Shown one piece after another: positions 34,300 through 46,370 of a stretch of 64,000 bases of DNA (positions are counted from its first letter, which is position 1; the number at the start of each line of letters is the position of its first letter). The position numbers and the translations under genes are program-made. The notes beneath the pieces are model-generated. The model was not told the origin of the DNA. It was given only the letters and a program-made list of their open reading frames with translations, and ran no database searches. The DNA is from Ischnura elegans (taxonomy: Eukaryota > Arthropoda > Insecta > Odonata > Coenagrionidae). Where the stretch lies: assembly GCF_921293095.1 (NCBI RefSeq), contig NC_060253.1:74065992-74129991 (forward strand), given 5' to 3'.

Positions 34300-34690
34300 A
34301 ACAAAAGAGGATCAACAAGTCTACCTATAAATGTGTTGTCACCCACCGCGCATTTAAACGGGTTAACAAAAGTCGCCACACGCGTCGCTGGCGGACGAAG
34401 TGATCCGAGTTCCACGGAGAAATACTAAAGCATTATTTTGGAAGTTAACCGAAAGGTATATATACATAATTATGTGATCTATTGAATTCATAACTTTTCA
34501 ATGCTATTATTCGCAATCACAAACATTATAATACAAAATATTGGGAAAGAAGTGGATCGCATTGCACTCATTACCTTGCCGCGGACATTTTTGAAATCCG
34601 ATTAAAAACGCTACCGAAATGGAAACAGAAATTCGCCTATTATGAGATGGAATTGGGCCTCCTCTATGCAGTCTTCTTGCTTTTCACAGT
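34300..34690 (+). repeat. Dispersed repeat R7, copy 1
   Basis: Aligns in the same orientation with 45988-46370. Shared: ACAAAAGAGG, AAATGTG.TGTCAC.CACC, ACTTTTCAATGCTATT, CGCAATCACAA.CATTATA, GACATTTTTGAAA, GTGGAAACAGAAAT-like and GAATTGGGC.TCCTCT. No shared coding frame. Unknown element family. Confidence 0.6.
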
Positions 34691-35139
34691 GAGTCGCAGA
34701 AAGTCGTGCTGCCGCGACAAGCGTTGCCGTGGATTCTTCTATTATGCATAATTTTTTTCCTGTCGCTTCTTGTGTCACCAGGAGGCGTGAAATGAGGTAG
34801 TACCCTTGAGGTTCACCTTGCCCCCGCATCGCAAAAAGAGCCGTCACACCCATCCACCCCTTCCCTACGTATCGATTGCCTTTTTTTTGCGCGCAACTTA
34901 TTGAATGGGATTGGGTACGATGGGGGCGAAGGACGGGGAAACAGGGGGAAAGGTATCCCATCCCTCTCGCTTCTGCTCTTGAATTCTTGGGTTTGAAAGC
35001 GAACCCTTTGGGAAGAATACATCAAAAGTGGCCAAGCCGCGTCCTATTGTCCTAAATTTTAAAAATAACAATAAAGTGCAAATCCCTTCTAGCAGGACGC
35101 ATCAGTACCGCTTGATCCATTTTCATTTTTCACGACTAA
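34691..35139. other. No gene recognised
   Basis: A GC-richer patch (about 34.7-35.03 kb) with overlapping short frames on the minus strand (116 and 70 residues) and no recognisable family. Confidence 0.4.
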
Positions 35140-35330
35140 CTTTTCGTTTAAAACTTAAGCTATCTTCCTGAAAGTTTCCGGATATATTGAGTAGGTACTA
35201 ACTCTTTTTAACATTTGCCTGCATCCACAGTGAGAAAATTTTATCTCAGTATATTCGTAGAGTTAACATTGTATATTTCATACGCAAGTAAACGTTGTCG
35301 AGGGTTCATTCATGGCACCCTGAAATTTCC
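35140..35330 (+). repeat. Dispersed repeat R6, copy 2
   Basis: Diverged direct copy of 32164-32371, on the other side of the long-TIR transposon. Confidence 0.5.
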
Positions 35331-38300
35331 AATTCAATCGTATGTTTCAAACCAGTAATAGGTCTTAAAAAAGAAAAAAAAATACTTACGGTGGAGAGTT
35401 TCTATTTGAGGTTTCTTTTGATTCGTAATTACATATATTAATTTCAATTATTGCCATTTCTATCCAGCATGTGATTCTAGATTCAAACGTAAAACTGGAA
35501 GTCAGGGAGAATACCGATTGAAAACCTTTGCATAAAAAACGTTTTTAAACAATTTTACCTTGAAACCAAACAAATTCACCCAGGCTCGCCTAATATATGC
35601 ATCAAAAGAAAATCTATAAAATAGAGTTCTTATTTGAAGAAAAACCTTTCGAATCCTAAATACGTATCCCTCATGGAGTTCTTAGACATAACCACGCGCT
35701 AAAATGATTGGTGTGGTGAGCTATACATATGAAGACCAAAATAGTGCATCAGAACTGCTGATCTTAAAATATAGAATTTACGCATTGCAAATGCCATTGC
35801 AGATTGACCATCGCGGGAGTGAAATTAAACGCTCGATCCAAACGGCACTGAAAATGGTTCTCATCTTAATCAGTAAGAACCTACTTGATATGTTCCCAGA
35901 CCTAGCTTTCCACGAACAAATAATGCGTGCGGACAATGAAACCATTAGGTAGGCACTCTAAAAGTTACTTCCAATACTGTTTCAAATCGCTGCAAAACAA
36001 AGAGACATATAAGCGGAAGTTCTTGATTTCATTGCCTCTTCAAGTCCATTTGATCAAACAACAAGACAACGAACTAATTACAACAAATTTTCCGCGAACC
36101 AGTTTAGAAGAAATTTATAATTCGGTATTTTTCTCGCGTGTTTTGCGATGGTAAAAAAGGTTTTCAAAAAGGTTTTCTTTGTTAGGTATAATAGGTATTC
36201 AGATATTTACAACAGCTAGAAAGAAAAACAAACAAATATTTTTTACAAATGCCAAGTCATAAGAAAAATATAACCTGAAAAAGTTAATACTTCAATAAAC
36301 GAGCTCGCGTACCATCTTATGCTGGAGAAATCCATTTGCACACCGATGGATATGAAATGGTTTCAGGCACATACCCAGAGAGCTCATAGGGGAGAAACCG
36401 TCATGTAGCACATCTTTTGATTTCAACGCGGTGAGTTTCCTGGGCATTAGTGCGGCCCACGTTCACGGACGGAGGCACCCACTGAGCCCGCTGCGGGAGT
36501 CGGACGCCAAACTTCTCCTATACTCATTGTCAGACCGACTACCCACCTCACGCGTATCCACTCCCGTTGTCATGCGCGATGCCTTGTGCGAATAGCGCTC
36601 AAGGAATAAGGACAAGGCATAGGCACAAAGCTGGGATGTAGCGAGGCGTGACCATGAGCTATACCCACCGGCTTCTATGCATACTTGGGTGTCCTTATTT
36701 TATAACTTAAATTTTGAATACTCACCCCAAACATCGTTACAATGCCTTTAAAACAAGATTTTAGAAATCTTATTTCAATCTGAACATTCGTAACGGCCTG
36801 GTAACACGGTACACTAACATGTACGAGTTAAAAAGTGAACGCTTTAACGCTTTTGATGGACCGCAACGGAACATGTACGAATGCGTGAAACAAATTAGAA
36901 CGTTCTATTTTCTGTCGATGCGTTCTACAAGTTGGGCGGTTACATGGTGCATTCTCGTGTGTATTCACGCGTTTATATATTTAGACATTAATTCTTCACC
37001 CTTTCGCGCCGAAAGCCGCACATAAGCGGCGAGGAATTTCTTCGCAAAAGAACGAAAGCCGTCATTTTTCAACGAAAACGTCACTATTCTCTATGTGTTT
37101 CAAATTTTCGGTTGCAGTTTAAAGTTTCCTATCAAATTCCGTTCCGAGGAGAAAATATCGCGCGTCCAAGCCATATACTGATCTGATTAACCCTCCATCT
37201 TTTCAACTCCAAAACTTCGTCACTTTGCCAACCGATCAAATTTCCACGAAAATCGCGGAGGCACACACCACAACTTTGGAGTTTGCAGCGGTGTAGACGA
37301 CGAAAACAAAGGAGGAGACAGAGCGAACGGCCTGAAATGGAAAACTCATTCATCATAAGAGAGTCCATTTCGCTACGACAAGGATGCTCTTAAGCCCGGC
37401 GGTTCATGAGGCACCGAGAACTCCTCAAACTTCCCCTTAAAGGAGTGGGAGGGGCAAACATCAAAAAGGTGCTCATCTAAAGGAACACTAGCGGTTTCAT
37501 AGGGTTGTGACCTAAAAAGTTAATTTAAGAGGAGTCCGCATGGGATGAACTTACCAACATAATATGGATCCGCGATAGCTCGGAATCAATACTGTATTTT
37601 TTCCATCGAAAGGCGAGAATTTTACTTTGACCGAATACTCAATGGAGATTAGTGGATATTAAATTGCTAATATTTCCGTTAAAGTGTCTTTTTGATTATC
37701 TGGCCCGGCTTTACAAATTTTGTCGCGTAAAACTTTGCCCAATTGAATTCCAGTCCCCAGGCCTTTGTCAATTTTTACATGCATACCAAAAATGAAAATT
37801 TTACCAAAGCAATACTTCCCATGAGGTGAAATCTAACATTTGTGCTAGAGATACATGAAAACTAAGGTTCACCACATATGCCCTGGATATTTCAAGATGG
37901 TAGCATAAGTATAATATTTTAATTATATGATAGAATTATATTATAGAATTTGCTATGGCAAAAGCATTGCATAATTGGAAAACCCAGGAATTACACCCAA
38001 GTCAAATCATTTTCACAACAAATTTCATCCTCGCTCAACACGACTTAAACCTGTTCGGGAGACTTCGAACAAGGTAGTTTCTTACTCAAAGCCTTGTAAA
38101 ACTAATGTGTGAACAGTGGAGTGTGAATTCCTTTGAATTCTTCAGTTCAACGGGAGCGATGTTACGGCCAGCGAAAGACTAAAACGAGAATGAATACGAA
38201 CACGCAGTCATCTCACTGACAGAAGACGATCGTTAGGCGAGAACTGAATCTCCCGACAAATAGAGCAAGGATGAGGGAGCGAAATAGAGGTTCAAACAAA

Positions 38301-40437
38301 GAAGCCACAGGAACGTTGAAAATGCAACTGCATTCCCGTACGCCAACACAAAACCCACCACGCACCGGGCTATATGACCCACTTTTCACCTAGTTTTAAT
38401 GATTTCGGTGAACCTCATTTTTGTTTTTAGAAATAAATACGGTGAAACTGCATGGAACTGTAAAGAGAACTTCTGATGCGTAATGTAGAGAATAGGAAAC
38501 CTAAAAAAAAATGGTTACAGTTGCGCAGCACTACATAGCACACAGTTACGTCAATCTTAGCTGGAGCGGGAACTGTGCGTTACCAAGTGTGCAGAAGAAT
38601 TTCTCAAGCTGGTTGCAAAACAGCAAGGATAACATTGACTATAAAAGAAACATAACATTTTACATGAAAGTACTCTACTCGCTAGCAGCAAAGGATAAAA
38701 GACAAACTTGTATTTATTTATTTATTCTTAAAAACACAAAATGACTAAACAACATGAGTCTAGATGACAATGATAACTATGAATACGCTGCGAAATACAC
38801 ATAATTCGCTGGAAAGATTGTTATAATGATTTTTTTTTGTCTGTAACCTAATTTTTTTAATGCTGACGATAGGATTGATTACTAACATTACATTATTACT
38901 ACCAGACAATTAGCGTGAAAAGTTTAATACTACTATATGTGAGCATATAAATACTGCATAAGAGTTGCATTAAGGCAATTATTTTTCTAGTAGGCAGTGC
39001 TATTTACTATTTTACAGTAACTGTCTAAGACATTTGCGGAGAAATTCATCATTATAGGGCTGTGCTTTGCATCCTAGATTCAAGTAGATTTTCATTTCCT
39101 AGGTTACGAATTTAAAACACCATTAATTCACCCCCATATTTCAGTTTATGGAATATTAAATAATCTTGTTGAAAAAACTCCTTGAGGGGCTAATTTACTC
39201 AACTTTTACGGTATTTCTCGTAAAAATTATTCCTTCTACGACTTATAAAAACAAAAATATCATGAGCCTTAGTTAAGCTAGAAACGATCCATTTCACCAC
39301 GGTTACCTAACACCTATTTCCACGCTTGAATAGATTAAACCTTATACCACTAAATATTTTCTGTTTTTCCCTTAGATGGATTTTAACGTGAACCATGCAA
39401 TTTCTGTCGCTTTCCCACCAGACGACTCCGGTACTTGTATAAAACCCCCCTTCAACATGCAGATACGGTAGTCACGGTGGTAACAAGTTCCGCTATGCAA
39501 TGCAACGTTTCGACTTATCGAACGGCTACGCGTGTCTTTTGAAAAAAAACACGCTTGAAGGATTCTCTGGAGCGGAACTCGGCAATCGCTTTCTGCTTGG
39601 AAGGTTAACGTCTTCTGAATTCGTTCGCAGCTTCGAATTTCGCGAAGCGCGAAAAGACTTATATTGGAAAATAAAAAGAAAATAAAAGGGAATAAAAATT
39701 TGTTCCATTCGTTCGAAACATTGGCGAGGTTTGATCGTGGTTACCGAGTTAAGCGAAAGAGGTCGCCATAAATTCTGCACCTCCAACGCCACAGGCAGCT
39801 GCTCCCGGGAACCAATGGCCTAGTTTACAAAATCGCAAATAGATCAATTTAGCGCGGGGTATCAATTTTCACGCAGTCATCGCCTGGACTCATTTTAAAT
39901 TGCATCGCCTCCCTTGTTTTATCGTCAACGATTTACATCTTAATCTGTCAATGAAAATAAATAAAACTTTACGAACAAATGAAAAGAAAACTACGTACTT
40001 ATCCACCAATTTATTCTCGCGGTACAACTAGTTTCGACGCAGCGGCGTCACACCTGATGATGAATAAGTACATAGTTTTCATTTGTTAGAATGAGCTTCC
40101 ACAAGGTTGAGCCGGAGACTAGAGAGATTAAAACTTTACGAGCTCACAAAGCTCTGTAAGAGAAGAGATTACAAAAATATTCATCAATAAATGCTGCCTT
40201 TTTCCATTGCATCAGCACCTACTTTTGATTGCCTTTGCTTTGATTTGTTTCTTGTTGGGCAGAAACTATACATACATAAAGATAACTTTCAAATTGGGCA
40301 TTTAATCTCGAAAAACCTAATCTAATTGGGCAGAAAATAAAAAAAACATACTTTTTTATTTTTTATCTATTTCCAACCACCTTGAAAACAGCTCATAAAA
40401 GCATTACAACAGGGGTTTCAACACTACACAAACGCCC
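35331..40437. other. No gene recognised
   Basis: About 5 kb of mainly AT-rich sequence. GC-richer patches at about 36.4-36.65 and 37.0-37.5 kb have only short frames (under 85 residues). An inverted pair lies at 39973-40008 and 40057-40090 (ACGTACTTATCCA-like versus GAATAAGTACATAG), forming a small foldback. A similar CTGATGA at 40055 lacks the rest of a hammerhead core. Nothing else is recognised. Confidence 0.45.
39973..40090. repeat. Small foldback
   Basis: AACAAATGAAAAGAAAACTA and its near complement TAGTTTTCATTTGTT enclose about 50 bases. It has the size of a small foldback element; the family is unknown. Confidence 0.5.
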
Positions 40438-40525
40438 TTTCTCTTGATAGGGGCCTACCCCGGCCACGCTCGAACCAACGACCTTCGGTTTCGCAGGTGA
40501 GGAATTAACGAGGACGTTACTGTTC
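40438..40525 (-). mobile_element. tRNA-derived SINE, partial
   Basis: On the minus strand: CACCTGCGAAACC, then AAGGTCGTTGGTTCGAGCG and GGCCGGGGTAGG. It matches the tRNA-like head of the SINE at 42216 (GGTCGTGGGTTCGAATCCC, GCCGGGGTAGG). GGTTCGAGC is a polymerase III B-box. A box and tail are not clear, so this is a fragment. Confidence 0.6.
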
Positions 40526-42215
40526 TTTGTAATGATAGATATACATTCACCTATGAGTGATTTATTACCAATCAATAATGAAAATTTTATCGGAGACTTA
40601 TTTAGGAACTCTGTTTTTATCGTCATCGGTTTACCTGCGTTTCAAGCTTCTTTTAATTATGTTTGCACATCTGATGAAGCAAGTTAAAACAACTTGTGAT
40701 ATAAAATATGAAATGAACAAATGGACTCAAAGATGACATTTTTTATTGAATAGTTAAGTCAACGATAAATTATGGTGGCCTTCATATAGTTAAAGTTTGC
40801 ACAGCAACAAATCCATTGTAACCTATTTGAAAGAACAGCTTTGAAATTAAATATAATCAGAATTAAATATAATGATGCGAGACTATGCCTTATTTGCCAA
40901 TTTACCAACACCTTATTTCAACTTTTAAAAAGCTAAACTAAATGCTTGAATAAACTGTCACAGTAAAATTTTATTAAAGAATGTTTTGGATCATTATTCG
41001 CAGTTTAGTTCAAAAAACTCCTCTGAACAGATACACAGATTATTTTTCTATTACTACTCAGAGCGTTCACAACGATGCAAAGAAGTTCTCAAACTGCGAT
41101 GATTAATTCGGAATGAAAATATCTAAATGCCATTCAAAGGAAGTTCTGACTGAATCGAAGATTGGAAAGCAAAGGAAAATAAAATGCAGGAAAAGACGAA
41201 ATACTTCGAAAACGCGCTGAAGAATCAGAATGGATGCAATCCGACGAGACTCCTTTTTTTTGACACGCAATTAGGTTACACTAGCACTGGGAATTGACAA
41301 TTCACAAGTCCCCAGGAAAGCTTCACAACCCGGCCCCGAGGGAATAATTTACCGGAATTATTCTGTCAAAAACCTCATACAAGTTCGCAATCGTGGAGGA
41401 AAGGTCGGGCACCGTCCAGGAGAAATACAAACGCAGGCTCAATTTAAGTAATCCAGAGAACAGAATCGATGCATTCCTGATGAGCCACACGGAAATAAAG
41501 GATTTTGCTACGAACATTGTATTCCGAGAAATCCATTTGAAAAGGGCATAGTAGGTATTTTGAGACCAAAACAAGTGAATGGTGCAGGTCTATTGGAAGC
41601 AATTTCATTTTCTGTAGTCGATTAACATAAACGAAATCAAGAAATACCGAATAAATAATAGACCGTGCTCTAACAAGAAAGGTTGAGAAGGTGACTTTTT
41701 TTTCAATTTTATTCTTTTTTCCCTACATATTTTCGGTTTCCTGATGAGTATTAATTATGAGAAAACAATAAATAGTTTATAAGATGAAAATAAATTATAA
41801 ATTTCAGCTATTATGTAACAGTCCTACGGTAAAACGACTTTCATGGTGCAAACCATAGCAGATTCTGGATAGGACGAGGAAAAGCAAAATTTTTAAATTT
41901 TATTCAAATTTTCGTCTCTCTCAGAAGTTTCCTTTAAGTTTAAATAATCTGTATCGTTTAAAATTAGCTAATGAACCTATTTCAGATGCTGTATGGATAA
42001 AATGCCAATAATTTCTGTACTTCATCGCCGCAATGGGGACATTTTTGAAAATCATTTAACCCTCTCAGCGCCACGGGCCGATACATCGGATTTCACTCCA
42101 CGGGTGAAAGGGCCACGAGTCGATTAATAGCCACCAGCGTAGACCAGATTTAAAATCATAATATGTTAATACATTTTGTCTTACTCCTCATCCGGTGTAT
42201 TAGAATATTATATTT
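40526..42215. other. No gene recognised
   Basis: AT-rich. At 42056-42059 a TTAA followed by CCCTCTCAGCG recalls a piggyBac-type end, but no partner end is seen. The 83-residue frame at 41323-41574 has no known relatives. Confidence 0.4.
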
Positions 42216-42405
42216 GCCGGCCTCGGTGGCGGTGGGGTAAAGTCATCGCCTGCCAATCCACAGGTCGTGGGTTCGAATCCCGCCGGGGTAGGTGATCCAT
42301 AACCGCAGTGGATGTTTGTGCTGTGCTTTGTTAATGTTGAAAACCCGCTATAAAGGTCGCAGTGTGCTGTTTACTGGGAAGTGGGAAATATATAAATATA
42401 ACCAA
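42216..42405 (+). mobile_element. tRNA-derived SINE
   Basis: Starts GCCGGCCTCGGTGGCGGTGG, which holds an A-box-like segment. An anticodon-arm-like stem (CCTG/CAGG) and the T-arm with B box GGTTCGAATCCC follow. The T stem GTGGG/CCCGC is intact. After the tRNA-like head comes a non-tRNA body (about 42293-42390), then an AT-rich tail. It is not a functional tRNA: there is no acceptor-stem closure and the anticodon loop is altered. SINEs are copied by LINE-encoded proteins; the partner LINE is not identified here. Confidence 0.8.
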
Positions 42406-43115
42406 CAAATAATTCCTTTTTAGCAAAACAAAAACATTACATCGATATCATATATAGTAACTTCATATTGTGTTTCTTGACAAAGTGCAACAAAATTCTT
42501 AAAAAACGTCCGCACTTTTTGCCAGTACCACCAAATTGCGGTGGCACCATTAAAATTGTCAATATAAATGAGGCTTCAGCGGTATGGGCTGGGGCCCACT
42601 CGATTTTGTATGCTCCGCTATATTCACTACCAAAAGAAAGGAGAATATCATCTCTCCTGTGGTGGGTCACGTAGGCCTTTCTTCGCGCCACAATTCTTCG
42701 GTAACGACGACCGCGGCTCGGACGGAAAACAACGCAGTTCGAGCCGACTCCGTCAGAGGGAGAGAGGAGGTATCCCCCTTTCCAGGAAACGGGTAGATGA
42801 CGTGAGGCGACAAATAAAACGGATGAGCCTCACGAAGACAACAGGCTGCAGAGACAGTGTGATGCATGAGGGTATGCCGTTCTAGTGATGCCGTATCGCC
42901 TTAAAGGCATCAATCACGGTCGATTTTTCGATGTTTATCATGGAAGTAAATAAATAAAAGAACGAGTTTCGGATTGGCCTGGCTTGGAACATAGGCGGGC
43001 CTGAGGGGGCACGTGCCTCGCGAAGCAGATTTCAGGGGGCGCAAAATGTAAAAGTTTAATTAATGGTAGCGGGCGTAACTTGGTGGAAATCCATAATCGC
43101 AGGAATAGAAGGATA
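42406..43115. other. No gene recognised
   Basis: Contains a GC-richer patch at about 42.56-42.88 kb with overlapping frames in all phases (up to 105 residues, 42568-42885), none resembling a known family. Confidence 0.4.
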
Positions 43116-44025
43116 GAAGGATCAACAACTTTGCTATTTCCACATGGTAATTTATTGACACCGACCATGGTTTCGTCACAGAGGTACATAACAGGGTTCC
43201 CACTCTAACTACATTATAAAATTCACGGTTTTTCCAGGTTTTCACGGTCTAAATGTCATCAAATTCACGGTTTGTAGATAAGGCATTTTAGGCAGAAATA
43301 TTGATCACGTAACAATCAGCGGCCGCACGTTGACTACTAATGTAAAAAACACAACAGATGCCTTGAATGCAAACGCAGCAATGTCAGTGCTATCTCTTAT
43401 GACGTCACCTATAGTTAGCAAAATTCATGTCCGGCTAAAGGGTGTGAGTGGGAAAATGGAGAGAGCAGGGTGGCAGGGAAGTTAAGAAGTGCCTGATTTT
43501 TTGCCAGGGTTGACGTCTTCCAATCGCAGGCTTAAGGTCAATGTGCTGTCATGGCAGACACGGACCAATTAATAGTTGTAATTTCGAATACACGTGTGCA
43601 GGTAAATGCAAGGAAAGTGCCTGCACGTGACTCGGCCTTGAAACATAATCGAAATATCGATTTTTCTTTAATTCCGTCTATCGTAGTTCTCGATCAAGTT
43701 GGAGAGATTTCAACGGTTTTATGGCGAAATTCACGGCTATTTCCAGGTTCTTTCACGGTAGACGAAATTCACGCCTTATTCACGGTTTTAAGGTTTTCAC
43801 GGTTGAGTGGGAACCCTGCATTATCAAGGTGAAAAATGCAGGTAAATTGGCAGTAAATATAGCAGAAGGTTGGGTAGGGAAATTTCCGGGAGCCGTTGGT
43901 TAGGGTTCTGCTATAGAAACTGTCAATTTACCTGCATTTTTCACCTTGATAATGTTACTCTGTAACGAAACCATGGTCGGTGTCAATAAATTATTATGTG
44001 GAAATAGCAAAGTTGTTGATCCTTC
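43116..44025. mobile_element. Foldback element interrupted by hAT MITE
   Basis: Right arm 43906-44025 (120 bases) is the reverse complement of the left arm, which is split into 43116-43191 and 43819-43867 by the insertion at 43192-43818. Matched segments include GGATCAACAACTTTGCTATT, TTATTGACACCGACCATGG, CATTATCAAGGTGAAAAATG and TATAGCAGAA. Without the insert this is a foldback of about 280 bp with a 38-base loop. Non-coding; superfamily unknown. Confidence 0.8.
43192..43818 (+). mobile_element. Non-autonomous hAT-type element, 627 bp
   Basis: Ends CAGGGTTCCCACTC and GAGTGGGAACCCTG are perfect inverted repeats of hAT type. Eight short TTCACG(G/C) motifs lie in the same strand near both ends (at about 43222, 43241, 43264, 43730, 43752, 43769, 43780 and 43796), like the subterminal transposase-binding repeats of hAT elements. 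It sits in the left arm of the foldback. The uninterrupted right arm shows the empty site. The overlap CATAA versus CATTAT at the junctions suggests a degraded duplication. No transposase inside. Confidence 0.8.
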
Positions 44026-45987
44026 CATTTAAAAGTTCATTTTAAAAAGTTATTTAATTTTTCTAATTAAATCATTTAAAAATTATTATTAATTTATAAA
44101 TTATTACATAATATTAATGAAACTTCTTAATAGAAAGCATACGATGTGTAATTTCAACAACATCATCTCAAAAACATATCTTACGAATGTGTTATCTTTT
44201 AGCGGCGTGGGAGGGGAAGAGAGAATGCGAGGGGGGATAAGGGGAGGGGGCAGCAAACTGATCCTTGCTCCCAGAGAAAACTTCTAGTTCCTGCCCCAGG
44301 GAAAACGTTTGAAATTGTAAAATTCTAGATTCCCTGATTGGTCTGATTGGATGATATCCGACGACAGCGTTTTTTTTGCATCTTTTTCCATTCAAACAAG
44401 ACTTTTATTTCCTTTTAAGTCATTGATCAAGTAGGAGAGGTATCCAGATTTTTATACAATCTATCCGTAGTAAATATGCAGCGAGCATATGAAATGCAGC
44501 GAAGAGAGACAATGCGTGAACTTAAATCCGCGATTAAAATACAAAGGAAAGCTGCGCTATGCGCCAAAACTGTTACGGACGTACACAAAGCGTTACACAG
44601 AAGCTAAATTAGGCGAAGAGCAACTCGTGACTCGGAGAATGTGCGCTAGCCTCATATTACTTGAGAAATTAAGAATGAATAGCTTTAAGAGCGACATGGA
44701 GTACATCATATTAGAACCCCACTATGTTTCTAGGTCCAACAGAAACGATATATAAGACAGATGTTTTACCGAATGAATAGGTAAGGGAATTCGTTTTTGC
44801 CTCGCACGATAAAAGGCTTTAATATATTCTAGGCGTAATATGTTTAAGGGCATTTCATCTATATGTGTAAACGGCTTGTGTCCTAACACCCCGCCCCACA
44901 TGGCTATTGAGGGGGATGTGGGGCAGTATGTAGATGTAGATGAAGCAATAAATTTGTTTACTTTTGCCATCGTTACAATGGAGTTGGGGGTTTGAATGAT
45001 AGCCTCTGGTATTGGTTAATGCACAGCTATGGTATGCTTTTAATCTGAGAATATCAAATGGATAGAGAACACATTGTGTTTACTCTATTTCATTGGAGTG
45101 AAGTACCCAACACTCTATCGACGGAACAAATAAAAAAAAGGTAGATGACTGGAAGCACCGAATATTTGATGCCTTTCCCCCAATGAAGTCAATATGTACA
45201 ATTCTGATCAATGAACGTCGCGCACGGGATTCTTAAAGTAAATATAAACAAGAGATATTTTCTGCTCCTGAGTATGCAGCCATGGCTAAAACGGCAAAAA
45301 CTCATATCGCCGCATCCACTAAGTGTCTCATTGTCTGATTCCGAAGTATCATCTGCTAACGTGCTGTTACATTCAGATGGAAAGGTATTTTCAATAAGTT
45401 TGCAACTCAGTAAGAAGAGGAAGACTAAAGAGCTCAAAAAATCTTATTACCAGAAATTCTTTCGCAAAATTTTCCATTTCAAACGAAAATATTCAAGAAG
45501 GTAGTTTCAATGTATGCAACGCTTTTGGTTACTCCGTTATTACCTTGATATACCTAGCTAATATTTATTCTGAGACGACATAACCTTATCCCTATAAAAT
45601 AGCCGGATTTCATGTATTTTAAATAGGCAAATGCCTAATTTTCGAATGAGAGGATAGTGAATTTTGACGAGTGTTAGATCAACGTATTTTATCTCCAAAT
45701 CGTTGAGTAAACCGAAAAATAAGAGCTGATAAAAAATTTAATTGCGAGATTTTTATTTATTCATTCAATTGCTCCAAAACAGTTGAAGAAGAAGTAGTAG
45801 AAAACAGTAGAAGAGAGAAAGACGGAATTTAGGCTGGAGTAGATTTCCCAAGAATTTAAATGGAGCGCACTTCTAGAGGTCCTTGTTAACATGGTCCGAT
45901 GAGCAATTTCTAGGCTTTACTTGGGGAGGGGAAAGGAGGTTATGAGCATTCCATTGTTTGGATATCAGTGGTTGTATCACGAATAGT
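44026..45987. other. No gene recognised
   Basis: AT-rich. Frames at 44489-44755 (88 residues) and 45211-45504 (97 residues, basic C-terminus) match nothing I know. A short hairpin, GCCCCACAT... ATGTGGGGC, lies at about 44891-44923. Confidence 0.4.
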
Positions 45988-46370
45988 ACAAAAGAGGTAC
46001 CTCAAGTTAGCCTCTAAATGTGCTGTCACACACCACATATTTAAATGGGTTTACAGATGTCGAGACTCGTGTCGCTGACAGAAAAATTGATCTCAGTTTC
46101 ACGGGGATATAAGGTATCATTAGGGGCATAGACCGAAATTTATACACATGATGATGTGATGTATAAAATTCAATACTTTTCAATGCTATTCCTCGCAATC
46201 ACAAGCATTATACAATGGATTGATAATATTGGAAATATGTGGATTGCACTCAAAACAGCGCCGTGGACATTTTTGAAAACCGATTGAAATGCGATCGAAG
46301 TGGAAACAGAAATCAGCCTTCTTTGGAAGAGAATTGGGCTTCCTCTGTACAGTCCTCTTGGACTACAAAA
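45988..46370 (+). repeat. Dispersed repeat R7, copy 2
   Basis: Diverged direct copy of 34300-34690. Confidence 0.6.

Noticed and set aside
40410-40430. CAGGGGTTTCAACACT, resembling a hAT tip
   Set aside because: No partner end, no duplication, and it abuts the SINE fragment.
40672-40715. CTGATGA followed by a CAAGTT/AACTTG stem
   Set aside because: The GAAA that must follow the stem is absent (GTGATA instead), so not called hammerhead-like.
42056-42130. TTAA followed by CCCTCTCAGCG, resembling a piggyBac left end
   Set aside because: No matching right end or transposase in the window, and short CCCT-type starts after TTAA occur by chance.
42568-42885. Overlapping frames of 60-105 residues in a GC-rich patch
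   Set aside because: Open frames in nearly all phases are what low stop-codon density gives; no family seen.
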